A stretch of 64,000 nucleotides of DNA, from NCBI RefSeq assembly GCF_052045245.1, contig NZ_JBQEON010000005.1:1-64000 (forward strand), given 5' to 3'. The DNA comes from Burkholderia sp052045245. GTDB taxonomy: Bacteria > Pseudomonadota > Gammaproteobacteria > Burkholderiales > Burkholderiaceae. The notes below the pieces were generated by a model that ran no database searches, was not told the DNA's origin, and saw only the letters and a list, made by a program, of their open reading frames with translations. Numbering within the stretch: the first letter of the stretch is position 1; every line of letters starts with the position of its first letter. Shown here piece by piece: positions 1 to 8,809 of the stretch. The position numbers were made by a program, and so were the translations under genes.

Positions 1-9
1 GAGCCGACC

Positions 10-552
10 ATGCAGCCAGCCGGATTGGTGACACTGACGATGCGAGAGCTTGATCGACTCAAGGTGATCCAGGCAGTGGTGGACACGGGCTTGAAGCCGG
101 GACGTGCAGCCGAACGGCTGGGCCTGAGCGTGCGCCAGGTGGAACGGCTGGTCATCCGGTATCGAGAGCACGGACCTGGCGGCGTCGCTTCGGGCCGTCG
201 TGGCCGGCCAGGCAACCGCAAGCTCGACGAAGGACTAGCGTTACGCGCCTTGACCATTATTCGAGAGCGCTACGCCGATTTTGGGCCGACGCTGGCCTGC
301 GAGAAGCTGTGGGAATGCCATGGCATTCGGCTGGCCAAGGAGACGGTCAGGAAGCTGATGACGGATGCCGGGCTCTGGATTCCGCGCCGGCAGCGTCCGC
401 CGAAGGTCTACCAGCCGCGAGCGCGCCGGGCGTGTCTGGGTGAACTGATCCAGATCGATGGTTGCGATCATCGAAGGTTCGAGGCCCATGCGCCGCCCCG
501 CACGCTGATACCGCACGCCACGGATTCGCGCCCCCGTCTCTCAATCCGATGA
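10..552 (+). pseudogene. ISNCY-type transposase, 3'-truncated remnant
   Basis: The first ~165 residues read like the N-terminal half of an ISNCY (IS1202-group) DDE transposase. There is a helix-turn-helix segment (GRAAERLGLSVRQVERL, residues ~32-48) and a conserved linker (YADFGPTLACEKL, KETVRKLMTDAGLWIPR). The start of the catalytic core (LGELIQIDG) carries the first catalytic Asp. After about residue 165 (near base 505) the match stops and about 15 unrelated residues lead to a stop at 552, so the other catalytic residues are missing. A full-length member has roughly 400-470 residues. The broken end overlaps the 3' end of the convergent MFS gene, and no terminal inverted repeat can be seen because the window starts only 9 bases upstream. 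Certainly inactive by itself; the family is recognised from memory. Confidence 0.75.
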
Positions 553-1857
553 TCCCGCGGACCGGCCATCGTCGATAAAGTGCATCGTCAGCGCGGCTAG
601 CACGGCAGGCAAGCCGATCGCCATGAAGTTCCAATGGATCGGCAACGCCATGTCAACCAGGAAACCGATGAAGATCGGCGCGAGAATGGCGCCGCTTCGT
701 CCCACGCCGAGCACCCAGCCAATGCCCGTCGCCCGGATGGCGGCCGGATAGAACTGCCCCGCATACGCGCAAAGCAGGATCTGCGTGCCGATCGTGCTCG
801 CCCCTGCCAGCGCGGCAAGAAGTAGCATGGATGCCGTCGGCAACCCGAAACCCAGCAGCGTGATCGACACCGACGCGAGTACGAACATCGTCATCAGAAC
901 GTGCTTGATTTGCGAACGATCGGCCAACCAGCCTCCGCCGATCGCGCCGGCCACCGCACCGCCATTGAGCACGAACGCAAACGTCAACGCCGAGCCCATG
1001 CTGTATCCGGTGCTTGCCATCAGCTTGACGAGCCACGAGCTCAACGCGTACACCATGAACAGGCAGATGAAGCACGCGCCCCAGAACATCATGGTGCTGA
1101 CGCCGCGCCCATCACTCAGCAGCAGTCGCAGCGGCGCCCTGCTCGCTTCGTCCTGCTGGCTCCAGCGCAGCCGGTGATCGCTTCGGACCTTCAATTCTGG
1201 ATCGATCCGACACGCAATGTTCACCAGCGCCTGCTGCTGTCCGTTGCGAGCCAGAAATGACAGCGATTCCGGCATGCGCCGAAGAAACATCGGGATCAGC
1301 AACAGCGGCAAGCCGGCCGCGATGAAGACGGAGCGCCAGCCGTAACCGTCGATCATCGCCTTGCCCAGCAGCGCGGCCAGCATGCCACCCACCGAGTAGC
1401 CACTGAACATCAGCGCGACCAGCGTGCTGCGCACGCGGCGCGGCGCATACTCGGTCATCTGTGCGATGACGTTCGGCATCACGCCCCCAATGCCGATTCC
1501 CGCGATGAATCTCGCGACACCGAATTCGACCGGGTTTCGCGCGATGCCCGCCGCAACGGTAAGGAGACTGAACAGCGCGATGCAGCAGGCGATTGTGCGG
1601 CGGCGGCCAATCCTGTCGGCCACCGAGCCGAGCAGGACGTTGCCGAGCATCATGCCGAACAGCGCCGAACTGACCATGAAGCCCGCCTGTGCCGGGTTCA
1701 CGCGCATCTCCTGCATGATGGACGGCAACGCGATGCCCACGATCGCCAGATCGTAGCCGTCGAAGATGATGATCAGCGCGCACCAGAACAGCACGACACG
1801 ATGGACCCTGCCCACCTTTGCTTCGGCCACGAGCCGCTGCAGATCGATTTCCCGCAT
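541..1857 (-). CDS. MFS transporter, aromatic acid:H+ symporter (AAHS) type
   Basis: A 438-residue inner-membrane permease of normal MFS length with 12 predicted hydrophobic segments. TM1 carries the DGYDLAIVG signature typical of the BenK/PcaK/VanK aromatic-acid symporters, and loop 2-3 has the MFS motif GSVADRIGRRR. A GGAGGAG ribosome-binding site lies 5 bases before the ATG. The probable job is proton-coupled uptake of a benzoate- or hydroxybenzoate-like acid. It is divergent from an AraC-family gene, the usual arrangement of a transporter and its inducer-responsive activator. The last codons overlap the broken transposase on the other strand. The substrate cannot be told from sequence. 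Confidence 0.88.
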   Translation of the reverse strand: MREIDLQRLVAEAKVGRVHRVVLFWCALIIIFDGYDLAIVGIALPSIMQEMRVNPAQAGFMVSSALFGMMLGNVLLGSVADRIGRRRTIACCIALFSLLTVAAGIARNPVEFGVARFIAGIGIGGVMPNVIAQMTEYAPRRVRSTLVALMFSGYSVGGMLAALLGKAMIDGYGWRSVFIAAGLPLLLIPMFLRRMPESLSFLARNGQQQALVNIACRIDPELKVRSDHRLRWSQQDEASRAPLRLLLSDGRGVSTMMFWGACFICLFMVYALSSWLVKLMASTGYSMGSALTFAFVLNGGAVAGAIGGGWLADRSQIKHVLMTMFVLASVSITLLGFGLPTASMLLLAALAGASTIGTQILLCAYAGQFYPAAIRATGIGWVLGVGRSGAILAPIFIGFLVDMALPIHWNFMAIGLPAVLAALTMHFIDDGRSAGSSD

Positions 1858-1942
1858 GGTTTCTCCTCCGCGTAATAGTTGGATTCAATATCGCCGCCGA
1901 CTGGCTAGCCGATGCGGCTGGCCAACGGCGGCGAGTTCCGCT

Positions 1943-1957
1943 CGAATTTACAATTCG
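1943..1957. promoter_or_regulatory. Dyad in the MFS/AraC divergent intergenic region
   Basis: The 349-bp region 1858-2206 between the divergent transporter and regulator genes contains a perfect dyad, CGAATT-TAC-AATTCG, in a locally AT-richer stretch. It is a candidate operator for the neighbouring AraC protein or part of a promoter. Nothing else in this intergenic region stands out. Confidence 0.3.
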
Positions 1958-2206
1958 TCAAGATGTCAGCGCCCCGCCGCACGACCCGGGCACCTTGGCA
2001 GGCGCACCACGACGGGCCAAATATCGCTCACACCGGAACTGCCTCGAATTCTTGGGATGTCGAAATTGCTCGTCTATCCATAAACTTCGCGTCAGTGCGC
2101 CGACTATCCACTTTCGGCGGTTTTATGAATGGCGACGGCGACGCCGATCCAGCCGCGCTGGCACGGATTTTTTGCGTTTCCCGCGCACAATTCCGAGATA
2201 AACAGC

Positions 2207-3163
2207 ATGCTCCCCCAACCGTTCAATCCGTCCGCGCTGCGCGCGTACCGGCTTTTCGAGTCGCAGGATCTTGACGAAACTCGCGAACAGATTTCCCGCG
2301 TGATGCAGTCGCATACGCTTTCCCCGTCTGATCGCGAGCGGAGTCGATCCTCCCGGATGAATTTCGTAGCCCTGAATAGCGTCGGGATCGGCACGATCAG
2401 GTTCGGCAACGCAATGCGCGTCCTGGTCGACGCGATCGACGGTTACCACCTGCTGATGTTCTGTCTTGCCGGAAGCGCGCGGGTTCGCACGATGGGGCGC
2501 GACCTGTTCATCGATACGCAGACAGCCGTGCTGTGCCCGTCCGGCGAATGCTTCGACGCGCAGCTATCGTCCGACTGCGAGCAGTTCGTCCTGCGTATCG
2601 ACACGTCGATGCTTGAACCATGGGAAGGCGGCGATGGCATGGGTCTCGGGCCGTCGCTCAACCTGGGTCACGCCGCGCTGCGCTCGTGGATGCAGCAACT
2701 GGCGCTGGTCTCGAGTTCGCACGAGATGCTGGCTCAGGCGAGCGCCAATCCGCGCGTCGCCGATCGACTTGCGCATTTGCTGATCGATTTGCTGGACGAC
2801 GCGCACGCGGCCAGCCCGCGTGCCGCCGCGCAGCGCGATCTCGCGGCGAGTGGCGCGCGGCGGGCACAGGCCTATATGGAGGCACATTTCGACCAGCCGC
2901 TCCAGATCGCGGACATCGCCCGCGCCGCGGAAACATCCGAACGCACGCTGCGCACCCTGTTTCTGCAACTGCATGGCACCAGCCCGATGCGATACCTGCG
3001 CGATCTTCGGCTCGATCGCGCGCGCGAACGGCTCAAGTCGGCGAAGTCGCGCTTCAGCGTCGCGGAAATTGCGCTCGATTGCGGCTTCACGCATCTCGGG
3101 CGATTCGCGATTGCCTATCGCGAGAAATTCGGAGAACGCCCGTCGGACACCGGTCGGCCATGA
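2207..3163 (+). CDS. AraC-family transcriptional regulator
   Basis: A 318-residue protein. Residues ~40-200 form a cupin-like effector domain of the kind found in AraC regulators of benzoate or anthranilate catabolism. Residues ~215-318 are the double helix-turn-helix DNA-binding domain (first helix pair around LQIADIARAAETSERTLRTLF, second around FSVAEIALDCGFTHLGRFAIAYREKFGERP). The start at 2207 is chosen because the domain begins soon after it; an in-frame ATG at 2129 would add 26 low-complexity residues. It is divergent from the aromatic-acid MFS gene, so it probably activates that gene in response to the transported acid. The effector is unknown. Confidence 0.87.
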   Translation: MLPQPFNPSALRAYRLFESQDLDETREQISRVMQSHTLSPSDRERSRSSRMNFVALNSVGIGTIRFGNAMRVLVDAIDGYHLLMFCLAGSARVRTMGRDLFIDTQTAVLCPSGECFDAQLSSDCEQFVLRIDTSMLEPWEGGDGMGLGPSLNLGHAALRSWMQQLALVSSSHEMLAQASANPRVADRLAHLLIDLLDDAHAASPRAAAQRDLAASGARRAQAYMEAHFDQPLQIADIARAAETSERTLRTLFLQLHGTSPMRYLRDLRLDRARERLKSAKSRFSVAEIALDCGFTHLGRFAIAYREKFGERPSDTGRP

Positions 3164-3225
3164 TCGGCGCTCGGGGCGGCGCGTCGTCGGTACCTTGACA
3201 GCGAGGTCGATCCTGAGCATCACCG

Positions 3226-3564
3226 TTGGCAACGGGGCAAACTGCCTGGGGCGAAACCGCGATCGCGAAGCGGCTGGCCGATACGCACTGCCCGATCGAC
3301 CAGACCCATCGCGCCGGTGAAACGCCACTGCCGTTCGCCGCATGGTTCGGCCGGCTCGACATGCTGCCGGTGCTCGTCGCACATAGTGCGAATCCGGATC
3401 ACGTCGATGCGCGCGAACCAGTTGGCGCGACGCCGAACGTCGATGTGACTGGCACGCCCTGCGCGGCGCTGCGCCGCGACGCGCGGGCAAGAACGCCTCC
3501 TGCGTCGTTTTTGCGCGAAATTGACGAAGAAACTGGTCACGTTGTGACATTTTTCCTAATCTGA
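3226..3564 (+). pseudogene. Degenerate ankyrin-repeat fragment
   Basis: The frame from the TTG at 3226 contains one and a half recognisable ankyrin repeats: GETPLPFAAWFGRLDMLPVLVAH followed, after one residue, by ANPDHVDA and then GATP, fitting the G-TPLh-AA-G-hphhphLh--GA-p consensus. There is no signal peptide, no convincing ribosome-binding site, and the repeat pattern is lost after about residue 70. It is best read as the decayed remnant of an ankyrin protein, possibly an AnkB-like partner lost in the same rearrangements that left the transposase fragment. The rest of 3164-3749 shows no gene. Confidence 0.4.
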
Positions 3565-3749
3565 TTGCAGCGGCGCCGTGATTTCGGCGTTCCGGTCAGG
3601 ACAATCTTTCATATGACGCCTCGCCAGCTTACGAAAATGCATCGCATGACGCACGCAAGCCGGCATTTTCGTGTCGTCCCGGCCGGAATCGTGACGTGCC
3701 CGTACGTACGCACGATGCTTTCCACGCAGTCAACCGCAGGAGACGCACA

Positions 3750-4241
3750 ATGAGCAAAACGAACCGATGGGCGGTCCTGGCAGTTTTCGCACTGCTGGCG
3801 GGTTGCCACCACGCGGCGAAAACGCCCGAGAATGCCGGCATGGCGCCGGCGCCGTCGAGCGAGGCAGTCGCGACGGTAGCGGCCGACGATCTCAACAATC
3901 CGAACAGCCCGCTCGCGAAGCGCAGCGTCTATTTCGATTTCGACCAGTATTCGGTGAAGCCGGAATACGAGTCGCTGCTGCAGACGCACGCCGACTACCT
4001 GCGCAGCCACCCGTCGCGCCACGTGCTGATCCAGGGCAATACCGACGAACGCGGCACGTCCGAATACAACCTCGCGCTCGGCCAGCGCCGCTCGCAGGCC
4101 GTGATGAGCGCGCTCGAGACGCTGGGCGTGCAGGCCTCGCAACTCGAAGCGGTCAGCCTCGGCAAGGAAAAGCCGGTCGCGCTCGGCCACGACGAGGAAT
4201 CGTGGGCGCAGAACCGCCGCGCCGATCTCGTCTATCGTTGA
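3750..4241 (+). CDS. Pal-like OmpA-family lipoprotein
   Basis: A 163-residue outer-membrane lipoprotein. The signal peptide ends in lipobox LLAG|C (Cys at residue 19). A short linker follows, then an OmpA/Pal peptidoglycan-binding domain (residues ~55-163) with VYFDFDQYSVKPEYE, the NTDERGTSEYNLALGQRR peptidoglycan-contact motif, and ENRR replaced by QNRRAD near the C-terminus. The start at 3750 follows a clear AGGAG site and begins the signal peptide; an upstream in-frame ATG at 3696 would spoil it. The protein resembles Pal of the Tol-Pal envelope complex, but no tol genes are adjacent, so it is probably a Pal paralogue that tethers outer membrane to peptidoglycan. Confidence 0.87.
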   Translation: MSKTNRWAVLAVFALLAGCHHAAKTPENAGMAPAPSSEAVATVAADDLNNPNSPLAKRSVYFDFDQYSVKPEYESLLQTHADYLRSHPSRHVLIQGNTDERGTSEYNLALGQRRSQAVMSALETLGVQASQLEAVSLGKEKPVALGHDEESWAQNRRADLVYR

Positions 4242-4294
4242 TCGTCGTGCGGATGCCGGCCACGCCGCATCCGTTACCCGTGATGCAGCCAATC

Positions 4295-4319
4295 GCCGGG
4301 GCGCACCGCGCGCCCCGGC
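4295..4319. terminator. GC-rich hairpin between convergent genes
   Basis: A 10-bp perfect stem (GCCGGGGCGC / GCGCCCCGGC) with a 5-base loop lies between the 3' ends of the Pal-like gene and the APC permease gene. No U tract follows on either strand, so terminator function is inferred from position and stem strength. Confidence 0.5.
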
Positions 4320-4337
4320 AGCGTGTCGCCGTGCGCG

Positions 4338-5939
4338 TCAGCTCGTCTCGTCCATCAGCGCCATCATCGACGCCGTCTCGTCACGGCCGAGCGCGCTACG
4401 CAGCGCGAGCACATAGACGATCACGCTCCACACCGCGACGATCAGGATGTCCCAGCCGAAGGGCATGATGCCGAGGCCGCCGCCGATCCCGCCTAGCCAC
4501 GACAGCAGCCACAGCCCGCCGAACCACGGCAGCAGCCACGCGATGTGCTTCCAGCCGAATTGGCGCGCGCTGCGGCGCAGGATCGCGTGATGGTAAATCG
4601 CATACGCGACGAACCCGATCGCCACCAGCGAGAACAGGAAGTTGTTGGTGCGAAAGCCGGTCCAGTAGATCACCAGATCGCTGCACACGAACGCGAGCGG
4701 CGCAAGCAGCCCCGCGCCGCGCATCCTGAACTGCCGCTCCATCTCCGGCAGGTTGCGGCGCAGGACCATCAGCGCGACCGGGCCGAGCCCGTATGTCAGC
4801 ACGGTGACGGACGTGATGTAGTTCACCATCTGCTGCCACGCGGGGAACGGCAGCAGGAACACGACGCCGAACGCCCACATCACCACGACCGACATCCACG
4901 GGATCCGGTTGCCGTTCAGTCGCGTCAGCGCGCGCGGGCCGGCATCGAGTTCGCCAGCGGCGAACAGGATGCGCGAGCCGCCCGTCATGTACATCAGCCC
5001 CGTGCCGCCCGGCGACACATAGGCGTCGATGTACAGTAGCGTCGCCATCCAGCCGAGCCCGAGGGTCGCGGCGAGGCCCGCGAACGGTCCGGTTTCGCCG
5101 GTAAAGCTCAGATGGTTCCAGCCGTGCGCGAGATCGGCCGGCGCGAGCGCATAGATGAACGCGACCTGCAGCAGGATGTAGATGACGGCCGCGAGCAGCA
5201 CCGCGCCGATCACCGCGAGCGGGATGTTTCGGCGCGGATTGGCGCTCTCGCCGCCGAGGTCGATCGCCGTGCGAAAACCGAGATAGCTGAACACGATGCC
5301 GGCCGCCGGCAGCGCGGTGAACATGCCGGACAGGCTGTAGCTGTCGGGCGCGGCCTTCATCACGCCCCAGTGCGTGCTCGCGCCGAGCAGCCCGGCGATC
5401 GTCACGAGCGGCACGCCGATCTTCCACCATGTGATCGTCGAATTCACGGTCAGCAGCCAGCGCACGACCATCAAATTCAGCAGCGCCATCACGCCGAGCA
5501 GCGCCGCGCACGTAACGAAGCCGGTCGCAGTGAGCAGCCCGGCGCCGCCCGGCCGAATGAACCACGGCAGATAGTTGTTCGCGTAGGTGACGATCGCTTC
5601 GGCTTCGACGGCCGGCACCGGCACGTACGCGAGGAACAACAGCCAGCACCAGATGCGTCCCAGCCCTTCCCCGTGACTGGCGTGGCTCATGTGGACGAGC
5701 GCGCCGCTACGCGGGAACAGCGCGGCCAGCTCGGCAAAACACAGTGCGATCAACAGGATGATGATCGCGCCGAGCACCCAGCTGCCGATGCTCAGCGGTC
5801 CGGCGATCCTCGATGCGTGATAGGCGCCGAACAGCCAGCCGGATCCGACCATGCTGGTCGTGCTGGCGAACAGCAGGCCGACGATGCCGGCATCGCGCCG
5901 CAGCTTGCCTTCGAGGTTGAGGCTTGAGGTCGTGCTCAT
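4338..5939 (-). CDS. APC-superfamily amino acid permease
   Basis: A 533-residue inner-membrane protein with 12-14 hydrophobic segments. TM1 carries the glycine-rich APC motif (GLLFASTTSMVGSGWLFG), and TM6 (AAGIVFSYLGFRTAIDLGGESANPRRNIP) fits the substrate-binding helix of amino acid/polyamine/organocation carriers. The start at 5939 follows AGGAG at optimal spacing; translation could be extended upstream to 6143 but that region is Arg-rich and non-membrane. It stands alone and converges on the Pal-like gene. Substrate unknown: an amino acid or amine is likely. Confidence 0.85.
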   Translation of the reverse strand: MSTTSSLNLEGKLRRDAGIVGLLFASTTSMVGSGWLFGAYHASRIAGPLSIGSWVLGAIIILLIALCFAELAALFPRSGALVHMSHASHGEGLGRIWCWLLFLAYVPVPAVEAEAIVTYANNYLPWFIRPGGAGLLTATGFVTCAALLGVMALLNLMVVRWLLTVNSTITWWKIGVPLVTIAGLLGASTHWGVMKAAPDSYSLSGMFTALPAAGIVFSYLGFRTAIDLGGESANPRRNIPLAVIGAVLLAAVIYILLQVAFIYALAPADLAHGWNHLSFTGETGPFAGLAATLGLGWMATLLYIDAYVSPGGTGLMYMTGGSRILFAAGELDAGPRALTRLNGNRIPWMSVVVMWAFGVVFLLPFPAWQQMVNYITSVTVLTYGLGPVALMVLRRNLPEMERQFRMRGAGLLAPLAFVCSDLVIYWTGFRTNNFLFSLVAIGFVAYAIYHHAILRRSARQFGWKHIAWLLPWFGGLWLLSWLGGIGGGLGIMPFGWDILIVAVWSVIVYVLALRSALGRDETASMMALMDETS

Positions 5940-5985
5940 GCGAGACTCCTTGCAAACGACCTCCCCCTGCATGATTGATTTGCTT

Positions 5986-6393
5986 TTAACCGGGTCGACG
6001 GCCGACGGACACCCGCCCCGCAACGTGCGGGGCCGGTTTTGAACACTGCGGGAAGCGCCGCGGCCGGCGGCGAGATGCGACGTTCGATCCAGAACGGACG
6101 GCGTCGCGCGGGCATGTACGTTGCGGGGCGTCGGTCGCCGCATGCCGGGTTGCGCACGCAGCGATCCGCTGGAGACCGGTCATCTCGTGATACGAATATA
6201 GACCTGCAGCGCGCGGACTGCAAAAGCCGAGGCGGCAGCGTTGTTCGCGTGCGCAACGCCCGCCGGCCCCCCACGTCAGCACATAACCGATCATCGAACC
6301 GGTGCCGCCGATCGCGAACGACACGCAACCGAGCACGACAGGACTGGACGGACGCGACGATTTGCGCGGCGCTCGCTCGACGGCGGTGCTCAT
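5986..6393 (-). other. Possible small membrane ORF or permease remnant
   Basis: Upstream of the APC gene on the same strand, an ATG at 6393 preceded by AGGGA opens a frame with one hydrophobic, glycine-rich segment (PVVLGCVSFAIGGTGSMIG) about 20 residues in. That segment is loosely like TM1 of APC carriers. The remaining ~95 residues are Arg/Pro-rich and look non-coding. It may be a short membrane peptide or the stump of a second permease. Apart from this, 5940-6598 holds no clear gene. Confidence 0.25.
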
Positions 6394-6598
6394 GGTCCCT
6401 GTCACGGGAATCGGAATGGCGGCGAGCCGGAGTGTACCAAGCCGCTGCGCCAGTGACCGATCCGGCACCCGCATGCAACGCGCACCGATAGACAAAACGC
6501 ATGGAATAAACCGCCCACCCGAAACGTTTCGTCATCGCGCGGTCGCCGTTCATGCGAACCGCCGTGCCGCGCGGCCTGCGCGACGTAAGGAGGCTGAA

Positions 6599-6769
6599 AT
6601 GAATTCGGCAAGATTGACCGCGGCACTGCTCGCGGCGCTGATGCTGGTGCTGTCGGCGGGATGTACGTCGTCGGGCGGCGGCGTATCGCAAGGCACCGGC
6701 ATGAGCCGGTACGGCGGTGCGGGCGGCAGCGGAGGAGGAAGTGGCGGCGGAGGGGGCGGCGGCTACTGA
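6599..6769 (+). CDS. Small glycine-rich lipoprotein
   Basis: A 56-residue protein with a strong TAAGGAGG ribosome-binding site 5 bases before its ATG. The signal peptide (LTAALLAALMLVLSAG) ends in a lipobox with Cys at residue 22 (LSAG|C). The mature part is only ~35 residues and is mostly Gly and Ser, ending in a Gly run before the last Tyr. Short Gly-rich lipoproteins of this type are common in Burkholderia and have no assigned function. It ends 32 bases before an assembly gap, but its own stop codon is intact. Confidence 0.6.
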   Translation: MNSARLTAALLAALMLVLSAGCTSSGGGVSQGTGMSRYGGAGGSGGGSGGGGGGGY

Positions 6770-6801
6770 AGCGCCGCCGGACGGGCTCGAACGGGGCGTC
6801 G

Positions 6802-6814
6802 NNNNNNNNNNNNN
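6802..6814. other. Assembly gap (13 N)
   Basis: A run of 13 undetermined bases lies between the small lipoprotein gene and the 3' end of the cytochrome c gene. The true length and content are unknown. The terminator region of both genes may be missing here. Confidence 0.97.
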
Positions 6815-6836
6815 ACGCCCTGCTTCGCCCCACGCT

Positions 6837-8095
<1,259 letters not shown>

Positions 8096-8099
<4 letters not shown>

Positions 8100-8809
8100 G
8101 CGGCGTCCTTCACGAGTCCCGGCGTCGTCAAAATCACGTCCTTCACGGCTTCGTAGTAGCGGACGTAACCCGTGCAGCGGCAGAGGTGCGCATTCAGCGC
8201 ATCGGTGATCGTGCGCTCGACGTCGGCCTTCGCGATCGGCTCGCGCTTCAGGCGCTCGATCAGCACCGTCGCCGCGTTGACGAAGCCCGGCGTGCAGTAG
8301 CCGCACTGGAAGCTGAAGTGCTCGAGGAACTTCTGCTGGACCGGCGACAGCTCGACCACTTCGCCGGCTTCGTTGCGCTTCGCATGGCCTTCGATCGTAC
8401 GAATCGAGCGGCCGTGGAAGAAGTGCGCGCCGGTGATGCAGGTGCGCATTTCCTCGCTCGTGCCGTCCGGCTGGTCGACGATCACGACGCACGCGTGGCA
8501 GATGCCCTGCCCGCAGCCGAGCCGCGAACCGGTGAGGCCCGCGTACTCGTGCAGGAACTCGATCATCATCAGCCCTTCGGGCACCTGCATCGGGCCGACG
8601 GACTTGCCGTTGATGTTCACCGACAGCGGCTTCTGCCGAAAGCGCACGAGCGGACGCTCGACGGCGGCCGGTGCGGCAGCGGGTACGGCGGATGCAGCGG
8701 GCACAGCGGGTGCGGATGCCGGGGCGGCCGAAGCCGCGTTCGGCGCGGACGCGCCGGTCGCAACCGCGCTGGCGCTCGCGGCCGGTGCGGCGGTTTGGGC
8801 GGTCGTCAT
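8096..8809 (-). CDS. 2Fe-2S subunit of molybdenum aldehyde/heterocycle dehydrogenase
   Basis: A 237-residue protein. Residues ~1-55 are an unusual Ala/Pro/Ser-rich leader. The rest is the xanthine-oxidase-family small subunit: a plant-type [2Fe-2S] ferredoxin fold with Cys cluster GCGQGICHAC, and a helical domain with the second cluster (FQCGYCTPG and HLCRCTGY). Members of this class (IorA, NicA, small subunits of periplasmic aldehyde dehydrogenases) pass electrons from the Mo cofactor to the cytochrome. Both gene junctions are ATGA overlaps, so the three subunits are made from one message. The Ala-rich leader is not a typical Tat signal, so export is presumably as a complex with the Tat-tagged large subunit. 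Confidence 0.92.

Noticed and set aside
3541..3553. A Pho box before the Pal-like gene
   Set aside because: Only one half-site (GTGACAT) is present; no second 7-bp repeat at the right spacing.
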